From positions 1,302,001 through 1,366,000 of the forward strand of contig NC_064679.1 in the NCBI RefSeq assembly GCF_023278565.1: a stretch of DNA of 64,000 nucleotides, in the 5' to 3' direction. Source of the DNA: Colletotrichum lupini. Lineage: Eukaryota > Ascomycota > Sordariomycetes > Glomerellales > Glomerellaceae. Each line of letters starts with the position of its first letter. The stretch's first letter is position 1. The notes below the pieces were generated by a model that worked only from the letters and a program-made list of their open reading frames with translations, was not told where the DNA came from and searched no databases. Positions 23,924 through 34,300 of this stretch are shown in pieces. The translations under genes were made by a program, and so were the position numbers.

Positions 23924-24569
23924 TTATCGGACAATGCCATCGAAGCGAGACTTGAACCACTTGACGGTCTCGTCACGCTTGATGCGGTGGCCAGAGCCGA
24001 TGCGGCCCTTGCAGCGGCGGCGGGTGCCGACGCGCTCGCCCTTGCGGGTCATGCAGACGTAGAAGTCCATGCCGTAGATACCGATGGAGGGGTCGTACTT
24101 GATGCCGAGATCAATGTGCTCAGAGATACCGAATCCGAAGTTGCCGGTCTCGGAGAAGTTGCGCTTGCGGAGCTCGTACTCCTTGACCTTGAGGCCACGC
24201 TCGAGAATCTCCTCAGCCTGTAATCATCAAGTCAGCCCACCATCCTTCCTGCGCAGTTTCGAATTTCGCCAAAATTGTCGTACCTTGGGGCCACGGACGG
24301 TGACGTGGACAGCAATCTTTTCGTTACGGCGGATACCGAAGGTACGGACGGTGTAGCGGGCCTTGCCTGTCGGGTACTGTTAGTTCATCGTTTCTTGTCG
24401 TGGGAATTTTTGGTGATGCCGTACTGTAGACGGGGGTTTGACCGGACAGCTGCTCCAACACCTTGGCGGCACGGGTCAGTCTGTCACCAGACTCGCCGAC
24501 GGAGATGTTGAGAACGAGCTTCTGAATGTGAAGCTCGCGCATGGGGTTCTGGGTCTTCTCGGACGACAT
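23924..24569 (-). CDS. RPL11: 60S ribosomal protein uL5 (L11)
   Basis: Large-subunit ribosomal protein that binds 5S rRNA in the central protuberance. CDS is complement(23924..24217, 24284..24366, 24425..24569): 522 nt, 173 residues, one fewer than yeast. The start [20 protein letters not shown] is the family N-terminus; [20 protein letters not shown] follows. After the first intron come [20 protein letters not shown] and the universal block [20 protein letters not shown]; the C-terminus is SRFDGIVR. The upstream region is shared with the divergent SmB gene. Confidence 0.97.
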
Positions 24570-25036
24570 TTTGGCGGTTAGTACTGCGGTACGGCTGGCT
24601 GGGCGTTTGGTGTCGATTGTCGATTGTCAGAGTGGGAAAAAGTTCGGCGCCAATTGGCAAAAAAAGACTTTGTGTTTTGGGGGGTTTGCGAGCCCTTGCA
24701 AGGAAGGTGGGTGACGACCCACTTGGAAGTGGTGCACTCACCCGTGTTCTTAGCCACAACCACGAGCCACAGAAGCCCAAGCAGATGCTTCCATCAGCCA
24801 CATCAAGCTACGTACCGATTGCAAGCATGGAGGGACCCGTCGTTTGGCCTCAGCCTTCCAAGGTTCCCTCAGCCTCCCGAAATTTGTCTCCATATCCTCT
24901 GACTGCTGAAGCTCTGCCTATCGCAAGCATCAACAGTCGCGCTGAAGTCTCTCAGGCTTCGCAACAAGCATAACATCAATTTTTTGAAGACTTAGAGCAG
25001 CTACGAAAGTAGCTCCTCATACAAACATCACCCAAG
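24570..25036. promoter_or_regulatory. Divergent promoter region RPL11 / SmB
   Basis: 467 nt between the start codons of two divergently transcribed genes for RNA-binding proteins of highly expressed machines. It must contain both promoters and leaders. No specific factor site is claimed. Confidence 0.6.
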
Positions 25037-25985
25037 ATGTCGAACAAACAGGGCAAGATGGTGAGCAACTCCTGACCTTTCTCTCAAAGTTTCAAGGTTG
25101 ACAATACAGGCTGACACGAAGTTCTTCATTTCTAGGCTGGTTACGTACGTAATTTTCCTCGAGAACTACCCGACGATCGATTCAGGCTCCTGCGCAGGGT
25201 ACAGACTGACGCGACTTAATAGATCAACTACCGCATGAGGGTTACCTTGAACGATGGCCGCCAGATGACCGGACAGATGCTTGCATTCGACAAGGTGCGC
25301 AACCCAATTTCACCCTCAATCGCGTCTCTACAATCATGCTGACAATCTGTACAGCACATGAACCTCGTCCTCGCCGATACCGAAGAGTTCAGACGCGTCA
25401 AGATCAGACAGAACAAGCCTGCCGCCCCTGGCGCTAGCTCCAGCTCCGGCCAAACGATCGAGAAGGAGGAGAAGCGAACCCTCGGCCTGACGATTGTCCG
25501 CGGCGCACACATTGTCTCCCTGTCAGTGGAATCAGAGCCGCCCGCGGACCCCAGTGCACGGCTTGGAAAGAGCGCGCCTGGCGGAATTTCGGCCGGTCTC
25601 ACCGCTGGTCCTGGTGTTGCGCGACCCGCCGGCCGCGGCGCCGCCCCGGCTCCCCCATCACTGGCCGTTAGTACCCCACTATTCTCTGTTCATGAGCTTC
25701 GGACGCTGACTTTTGACGTAGGGCCCTGCTGCTGGCGTTGGGGGTGGTGCTCCTCCCGGATTCCCTGGTTTCCCTGGTGCCCCGCCCTTTGGTGGACGTG
25801 GTGGTGAGTACACATACACCTCTGACCCGCGAATGCGCTTCTCACACTTTACAGCTCCTCCTCCGGGCTTCCCCGGTGCGTTCCCGCCCCCGGGCTTCCC
25901 TCAAAACGCCCCCTTCCCTCCTCCTGGTTTCAACCCTGGCCCTCCTGGCGGAGCCCCGGGCTTCAACCCTCCCCCGCGAAGATAG
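25037..25985 (+). CDS. SMB1: Small nuclear ribonucleoprotein-associated protein B (SmB)
   Basis: Core Sm protein of the heptameric ring on U1, U2, U4 and U5 snRNAs; nuclear, splicing. CDS is 25037..25060, 25136..25144, 25223..25294, 25355..25666, 25722..25803, 25855..25985: 630 nt, 209 residues. The Sm fold includes INYRMRVTLNDGRQMTGQML and HMNLVLADTEEF (Sm1), and KRTLGLTIVRGAHIVSLSV (Sm2). The C-terminus is a Pro/Gly-rich tail with several PPGF units, typical of SmB. Exon 2 is only 9 nt and encodes Ala-Gly-Tyr; without it the MSNKQGKM start cannot be joined to INYRMRV with the expected spacing. This is a splicing factor whose own message needs recognition of a very small exon. Confidence 0.95.
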
Positions 25986-27515
25986 GCTACGGATAAAGAT
26001 ATCGATACCTCGCATGCTTTGTAGTTGGAGGATGGTTCACGGATACCATTGGCGTTTGGGGATGAATGTCAAGATTACGAACAAAAAAGAAATCGGGCAG
26101 AACAGGCACGTTGTTAATCGGCCTCCTCTCTACCCCTGAACAAGTCATAGGTCAACTTGCCAACCTATACTCGTTGGATTTGCGGAAAGAAATGGGCAGC
26201 ATGGATTCATTCGACAGTTCTCCAAGTCACCTCGAGGAGGAGCATAGGTAACCGGCGATTGCTGTTATATCAATACCTAGGCAGCACAATATTCACCACA
26301 ACGTACCACCTCACTGCCATCCCCCCAACCACTAATTCGGTTCTTCATGTTGATTTTGATGTGATTCCTGACTGCAGAATGGTGTCTTGGTGATTGCTGA
26401 GCTTCTTAGACGGTCAGATACTTAGTCAATTGCTGGCTGAACATAAACAGCCTATCAACAGCTCCCATCTGGCACAACTGTCGGGGATGGCGTTGAGCAT
26501 ATTTGAACAGACTTGAAAGAAAATAGATGGAAACCTGGGGGCACTTGAAAGCAGGATCGGAATCTACCTTACGGGCACGGCATGTTCATCGGCACACTGT
26601 AGATGGGCTTCCCTTCCCGAAGCATCAGTTTGTTTGATGGCTCCTCAAACTCATGCAGATCCGTGTGCAGAGATCAAATACCGCCCATCACCAATTGGAA
26701 ACTTACACATGAATGAGACTACGTTTGCTCTCGGCAAGCCTTGAAAGTCAATGATTTGCATTCTCATTCCTACACATGCTGCGAGATATTCCCCGTGACG
26801 CAACCTTTGCGAGAGGACCATGGCGTCTATCTACCTTAGTTCGGGTAAGGTAGGCAAAGTAGGTAGTCCGGGTTGGAAGGAGCGGGTGAGTGTTGACTGT
26901 GCCTTCCACCTGAATACCCAGGAAGCCCATATATACCCCTCCAAGTCCATTCCTGTCACCAGCCAGGAGGCGCCCGTCTAGGTCGACGTGTCAGGTCAAA
27001 CTGGCTGGGTGGTGGAGTGGTTAATGGTCAACAATTGAATTCTACACCAACCAGCCTACTCGACGACAGGCTCAGCGCATACGAGAGTACCCGAGTTCGA
27101 ATCCCAGCATGAGCACCAAGAGATGTAGCCCCCAGTCCAGCACCGGGGGGGTGAACTCTTTTTTGGTCTTCTCTACGTGTTGACGCTTACCTCATGCGAC
27201 TGCCTCAGAGTAACGTTTGCCCCTTCCTAGCTAGATGTTTGGTGAAGGAGCGGTCGTTGCCCTTGCCTGTCTTGCAAACGGCAGGTGCGTGATCCCGTCG
27301 TCTACATGAGGTACATCTCTACCTGCCTACTTCAACTCTTCCACGTCGTCTCAGACTTTGCCGACTTCACTCCATTTCCTTTCGCTCCTACCATGTGATT
27401 CCTTGTTTGCGGGGACCTTCTCGCACCTGAATCATCACATCCTACGGTCTGGTCACCCTCAGGATCTCAAATCGTTGGTCTATTCGTCCTTCCAGAAAGA
27501 CCTTCTAACCTAGAC
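25986..27515. other. Spacer between SmB and the MYND gene
   Basis: About 1.5 kb without a supported protein gene. It holds the 3' flank of SmB, an AGGTA-rich patch at 26831-26866, and a Pol III-like element at 27003-27164. Confidence 0.6.
27003..27164 (+). ncRNA. Pol III-like element: degenerate tRNA or tRNA-derived repeat
   Basis: An exact A-box (TGGTGGAGTGG, 27010-27020, matching TRGYNNARNGG) is followed about 75 nt later by a near-perfect B-box (AGTTCGAATCC, 27094-27104). A T6 run at 27159-27164 could terminate Pol III. The text around the A-box (GAGTGGTTAATGG) matches the D arm of the tRNA-Ser at 58274. The T stem (CCGAG against CCCAG) has two mismatches and the acceptor arms do not pair well, so this is not an intact tRNA. 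It may be a tRNA pseudogene, a SINE-like element, or another Pol III RNA. Confidence 0.4.
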
Positions 27516-28345
27516 ATGGGTCGTTGGGGATTTCGTATACTGTCCTGCCCTCCCCTCTCTTATTCTCTGCTGAACAATGATACATCAGGGCTTTTCGAGG
27601 GCGACAAGGATCTTGACATCGTCGCCGCCATCAGAAAAGCTTTCGGCGATGGTCCTGAAAAGCTTGATCTCTCATGATCAATAAGACCGACATGGTTGCT
27701 CCTGTGCAGACGAGAGAGTTCTACAAAGCTGAGGAACATGCACAATTCCTCCGCGGTTTCGTCACAGAAATCCGAGGACGGCTTGACTCCGGAGTCGGCG
27801 ACGAACTCTTCAAGAAGTATCGAGCCCTCGAACACGAGCATCAAGGCCAGTACCGAACCATTGTGGTCGGCGCCTTGATGATGCGTGGTGGAGCCAAGAT
27901 CAAGGCAGACGACATGCAGCGTCTACGCGACCTCGTTCCCAAGATGCCTTGCCAATATCGCTTTGCCTTGCCGATGATGGACTTTGGTTTCCGTGACCCC
28001 GGAAAAGCGCAATTCCTTGCTGCACTCGACAACTATCAGCCGGGAACGCCTCGAGACTTTGACGAGCCAAGGTAAGTCTAGCCGGATTGTCCATACGAGG
28101 CATCGACTAACGGCTTGGGCTTAGCTGCTTCCATTGCGGCAAGATTCACGCAGACCACGGTATGAACCTGAAGGAGTGCGGTCACTGCCAGGCTGCCTGG
28201 TACTGCGGCATCGTAAGTACTCAAGCTCGATGGGGTTCTTGGAAAAGTGAAGCTGAAATTTCCAAAGGACTGTCGAAGGACCCATCGCAAGATCCACAAG
28301 ACTTCGTGCAAGGCAATTTGGGAGAAGGTTCTTGCCAACGTCTAG
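27516..28345 (+). CDS. MYND zinc-finger protein, reading frame broken
   Basis: Exon 1 is 27516..27534 (MGRWGF) and exon 2 runs 27589..28071, then 28125..28212 and 28268..28345. The N-terminus, RLFEGDKDLDIVAAIRKAF, runs into TGA at 27675. The downstream part continues in a different frame from ATG 27674 (MINKTDMVAPVQTREFYKAE). A one-base deletion near GATCTCTC (27666-27673) would explain the break; no intron of plausible size bridges it. The C-terminus is a MYND finger: C-x2-C in CFHCGK, then CGHC, WYC, DC and a final HKTSC. MYND fingers mediate protein-protein contacts. If continuous the protein would have about 222 residues. It could be an assembly error, a recent pseudogene, or translation from ATG 27674 only. 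Confidence 0.7.
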
Positions 28346-31300
28346 GACCTGGTGATGAAAAGACACCAGCCTCCACCACTTTGGCAATATCATACAGCTT
28401 GATCTTTCCTCGCGGTTAGCCATTCGGGTGGGTAGCATGAGTCGCCGGCATTGGGTTGGTGTGAGACGCGAAAGAAGATATGGAAGTAAACGCATCTTTC
28501 TCGGACAACTTTGGTCTAGGTGCTGGACTGCAATCGTCAGATGTGTTAGGCAGACAGGAGAAGATCCAAATGATACGGTTACAACCAAACACAACCAAAC
28601 CAACGTACATTGACCCGTCTCGTAGTTGTTTGCTCAAGCTTTTGTTCCGAAGTGGCCGAGGGCTTCTGTGTAGTTCTTCGGAGTGGGGGTACGGAAAGAT
28701 AGTCAGATAGCAATGGAAAGTCTTCAATGATGATTCCCGAGACTCTAATGACAGGAGAAATATCCCATAGTTGCTCTAGATCATCCCTTATGCCACTAAG
28801 AACCGGTCACTAAGCTCAAATGCTCGAGTTCCACGTGGAACACCCAACGAACTAATGACCTCGGTTCATCGCCCCAAAGACATTGGCGATTTTCCTTGCT
28901 CTAGGCCTGCGGCTCGTGGAACGCGGATGCAATAGAACAGAATGCCCAGCAACAGCAGCTTGATGTCTACGCCGAGATCTGTGAGTGAATTACCACATTG
29001 CTGTCTCGAAGAGTCTACACGTATAACATCTTGCGTTGAGGACTATATTGCCAAGGTTGAAGATGGTTGTTGATTTACACAGGTTGATAAACGGCCAATT
29101 GGTCAAAGAAGAGGCTTCACACGGAAAAGGGCAAAGAAATCATAGCACCTCTTTGATTCAATCCCTCTACCATCAGGTAGAAAATCTTCAGGAAAGCAAC
29201 TCGAGTCACTTCTCCATCGCACCCAACCCCAAAGTACAATGTGAGGACGAAGGGAACAGCAACGAGGTAGAGTACGCCCACCTGGAGAACCGGCCTTAGA
29301 CGCATATACTCATCCCGGCATCGGCAAGGTTACTACCAATCACACACGTATCATCGATTCACATGGATGACGGAAGCTCTATAATCGAGCAAGTACCCCG
29401 AGCACAAATGACACGATGCTCATACACCACTCCAATATGGAGTACTCAACACGACTTTACATCTCGCTCGTTAAGTCAGCAGTCGACGTACGTAGTTTAA
29501 CGTTCGTCACATTCTCAAAGGTCTGGTAAGCCCAAGATCGAAACATGCCGTCAAAGCTGCGTAGGTCAACTTGTAATCTTAGTGATGCAAAGTCCGCTCG
29601 CCTCGGGCGTCAGTCAGACACCAGAATGCTTTACCTGGCACGCCTAAACTAATAGCTTCCAGGATGAAACGAAACGTCGGTTATCGAACAAGACCAGACT
29701 AGCAAATGGTGAAATCCATGGTCGGTATCGCTTAAAGATATGAGAGACAGGTGACTCCCTCTTCCCCATCCCTCCCACTCCCTTTCCCGAGTCCCTGCCG
29801 AGCACAGCACAACGCTCGATAGTTCCTGTAAGTTCAACAATAAAACGTGGGAGAGGGAAAGGAAAACAAACCGATTTTCTTCTGTATGGCAAGACAAGGA
29901 GGCCCAAACGTTCAAACGTGGTTTCCAGGATTTAAATCGGATAGATCATCCCTTTGCATCTATCCCGTCATCTAAAGCTTTCTCTCCCTGCGTAACTCGC
30001 CATCAACGGCCGCGGCGCCGGGGCACCGGGGGTATATTAAAACGTTGTCACTTTCATTTCCACAACTTTCTCTCACCCGCCTCCCTGTCACAGCATCCGC
30101 GCAAGATTACATTGTCTCTCTTACTGACTTACTTACTCCATCCCAGAGCACGCGCCCGTTGGAACGGTTACCACTGCACAAACTTTTCCATTTTTGTCTC
30201 AGCTTGGGTCGCTTCGGTCGTCGACTACGCACTCCCTCCATGTGTAGGAGGGGAGCGATGGGTCAATGGTTTTGCGTATGTCTGGGGCTGGGACCCGCGT
30301 GGAGATGAAGACATTTTTCTGTTCAGTTGGTGTCGCATGTCGCGTGTTCGCGTGTCGTAGCTTCTCGAGGTCGTTGCTTACTAGCCGTCCCAGCTTGTCG
30401 GTTCCACGAGTGAGAGAACATGGATACGAGATCCGCTTGGAGCACGTCTACCTCTGTGATACCAAGAATGGAAATCGCTTTTTCCCCGGCAGCAACCTCG
30501 TAGGCTCGACTCGACGTCCTAGATCTCGAGATCTTGGCTACCTTCAACCGTTTATATGCCGGATAGAGACTCCCGTCCAGAATAGAGATATTAGTCAGGT
30601 TGCTTTCCGACTAGGCGACGGAAATAGCCTGTGGCTTGTTAGTAAGGCCGTCGTGGCCAAGAGCCGTACGTCCGTGAACCTCCGCTAGGTGATGAAAGAT
30701 TCCGGAAAGGCTTCGACGGGAAGAGCACTAAGTCGACAGCGAAAGGGCCCAGACCTCAGGACCGACTACCCACCGCAGTCGGAAGCAGACGCTCAGTATC
30801 CCCGGCCACATCGGCCGCAGCGTACCTGCACCGACAGTGTGAAGGTCTTGCTGCTGCAAATGTCTGCAAGCAGATGGACACCATTGGGAGGGGCCGCGCC
30901 GTCATGCATTCCCGGAAGCTGCACGACGGGGAAGCCGGTCTCGCCGGTGTTCAATGCTGGAGCTACATCTCGAGCATTAGGGTATCTGGACCGGAACGTT
31001 CCCGGACCCCGGTCGTGATTCCACGTTGTGAGCACGATGTGGGCGAGAGCTTGCTGCACCCCTTGCATCACCAGCTCTGCGCGGTGATGGAGGCCTGCCG
31101 CCACCGACATAGGCATTCGTCGTCATCCGGCACGGAGAGGCGACTTTCTGACTCGAAGGCTGGTAGGTACACACACATCCTGCTATGGCTTTTGCTTTTG
31201 CGAGGAATCGTTTTCCTGCTAATAAGCTTAGAAGAAACACGTTTGATGTCTCTCTTCTGGGGGCTTGGCCGATAGATAATCGACGAGAGCGGGTAGCTAC

Positions 31301-34300
31301 AGCAGAGCTCGTGGCTTTCAAGGTTGGAGGTGGTTTGCTTCCGATATTGCCAATCCAAATCAAAAGTGATGGCCCGAGATCGCTGCTACCCGTGCGTCAC
31401 AGAGTGTCGAAAGGTGCCGAGAACGGTGATGTGCCTTCGGTAGTGATTGGCGATGAGATCGTGTGGCTTGCTCGGGAGGGTGTGGCTGTCTGATGGCCCG
31501 ATTATGTACTTATTACGGCTGGCGACATCTGTGATTGAATGGGGAAATCTAGCCGTTCATGGTTAACTCGACAAGATATGACAAGAGATCGAATTAACGA
31601 AAGTGTGGGAAGAACTTGCTAGGCTCATCCTCCGTGATACGAGAACAGCCAATGTGCTCTGGACACACAGTACGACTACTATATGTTACGGCCGCCCGCA
31701 AGGACGCGAAAAACCTTGGACGACCGAAACCGTGGTAGTATTTGTGTAAGCTGAAGAGGAGATGAGCTGAAGAATTTGTAATGCCTGTCACGCGGGATAG
31801 AAGCTTATGGAGCCTGGCTTGCCTGGATAGACAGTCGTATTTGGTGATATGGCATTGATGCTTAGTCGCATCGCAGTCTTGTAAACTTGTCGATCCATCC
31901 GTGGACCATATGCAATGACTGACGGCAGATGATCTGGTTATGTAGAGCGCAATGCCAACTGCTTCGGGACCAACGTCGCATCAAGTCTAGGAGCAAGCAC
32001 TCTTTGAGTACCTTGGGCGGGAAGAAAGGCGATGAACAGCTGCAAGACTCGGCTAGCGACCTCCGCCAAGCTGGTTTGCTGTCGTTGACTACTACGAAGT
32101 CATTTTTCCCTTTTCTGTCATGGGGAAGAATATTGACAGGGCCAGTACGCGTTTCAAGTGATTGGCAGTTGACATTGCGGATACAGTGGACAGGAAATAT
32201 CAACTCGAACTCGCGAGTCGCGGACAGAAGTAAGTAATGCCCACGCTCGAAAAGTTGCATGACACGATGGCCAAGTTATCATGCCTCGTAGTCATTGCTT
32301 TTTCCTCTAGATGCTGGTTGCCTCGCGCAACACCTACTATGCAGGTCTCAAGTCTAGCAGTAGGTATTGGAAACCCCATCTTTATCGGATGCACAATAGT
32401 ACAGCCGCGGTGACTTTCGCCACGAGATACCTCAGAGGACACCATGTTGTTAGCCGCTGTGTAAAGTGTGCCATGGGTCTCTTTCCTGAAGTAATTTGCA
32501 GCACTTTTACACCTGCTTGGCCTCTTGTCGACAGCTTACGAAGGGCTCACCCAAAATCGGCGCCATTGGGTGGCTCACAAACTGGCTAAATCATTTGACC
32601 TGTGAGGGAGGTGGCAGAGGCGGTGTCCACACCGAAGTCGGAAAAGCAATCAGTCGAGACTGTGGCGTACCTTCGCTTGACGGCACTGCCATAACTAGTG
32701 CTTGTGTATTGGCTGACGCCGCCATGGCCAATCACCAGCCCTCATGATTTCTGGTATCTTCTCACTGACGACGGTCAATTGGATGAGCTTGCCCCTCTCA
32801 GGTCGAGCTACCCAGATACTTTGGCGACCGTCGACTTGCATCCGGAAGCGTGAGTACGGCGTCCGGAGGTATTGTCTCAGTCACCAGTGCGATGTTTCCG
32901 TACTGGAGCGGGTCTGCCCTGTGATCGAATGAAAATCCCGGAAACGGTAAAGCTGCTGATGAATATCCATCGGAAAATCGTCCATTGATGAGAGGTCAGA
33001 GTCGGGATTGGGTGAAGGTATGCCAAAAGAACTGCCCATTGTGTGGTCGACGATGACCTGAGACCACCAAAGTGACTAGACCGCTTCCATTGTAAACTGA
33101 CTTGAGTCTCGAAAGCGGGCTTGACGGTAGGAGTGAGGCGACGACCCAACTTGCCAGCATCTGTCAGCTCTGGATCGTATCGTAGAGGAAGGACACGACG
33201 TTGTTTGTGTCACATGAGGTTGCGGTAGGCACGGGCTGTCGAGTCGCGACCGAAGAGCGGCTCCGACAAAGGTAGGCAGGTCCCTGTTGAAGACGAGCTC
33301 GGGCATTGGCATCAAGCTGCGGAATCCCGGTCAGCCAAAGAGTTGCGAGTTCTTGAAGAGTCTTCCAATCGGGCTTTGCGAGCAGAAGTTGCTTAGCGAC
33401 ACCTATTCTAGGCGTTTCTTCCCATTGCTGTTGACGAATCCCCCTTGCGCAAGACGCTGGTCAAGCTGGCCTGCCCCTTGCGTTTGGAAGTCCTCCCTAG
33501 ACCCGCACTCACAACATGAATATGGCTTCGTGGCTCAAGGTCGCTGGTGTCACGGGCCGATCTACGAGTGGGGTGTCTTCCAGCCTAGTCGAACAGACGT
33601 TTAAAAGCAAAAAACTGAGAGATTTCTGTGACAAGAGCGGTTGGCTGTGCCCGTTCCGACATAGGACTAAATCCAGGGACTCCTCTGAGCAAGGATCTCT
33701 GACTAGAGAAAGGGGCGTTTTTTTTTTTCATTCGAGCCGATCAAGCTCTTGGATCTGAAGTTTGGACCCTGGGGCCGGGACGTTTCGCGGCCGTAGTCTC
33801 GTCTCGTCAAGAAATTCAAGCCATTGGTGGCTGGGCTGTCAACTAGGAGGAAAGTTCGTGACTGCATTCAGCAATGAAGGTTTATGACAACGTCCCAGCT
33901 AGGAAGCGGAGCTAAGGGAAGATTTGATATGGAGACGCTGCCGAGGGCCCAATTCTTAAAATCCAGTCGGGGAAAAGCAGCGCCGGAGGGTAAATTGCGT
34001 GTTGGGACGTTGATAGAAATGGGACGCTTCCGATGCCAGGGTGGCATCCCGGTGGATTTTCTCTGGGTCAACTTGGGGTTGCCATGTTGGAGACAACAAA
34101 GAATCGTCCACTCGGCCTTGACATCCGTACTTTGTAATGATACAGGAAAGCCTGGAAGTAGGGCATTGTGTAAGAAGATGCAAAGCTTCCTTCAACTGGC
34201 CTGCTTGCACCCTCATAGTGCTGGTTTATTGGCTCGATGCAGCACCCTGGGGTCATTGTGGCTGCAATGAGGACACTCATCTGATGTTGACAAGTTTTGC

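Noticed and set aside
30793..31116. 107-codon minus-strand frame with protein-looking stretches
   Set aside because: It overlaps a longer + strand frame, lacks recognisable homology and could not be extended by splicing.
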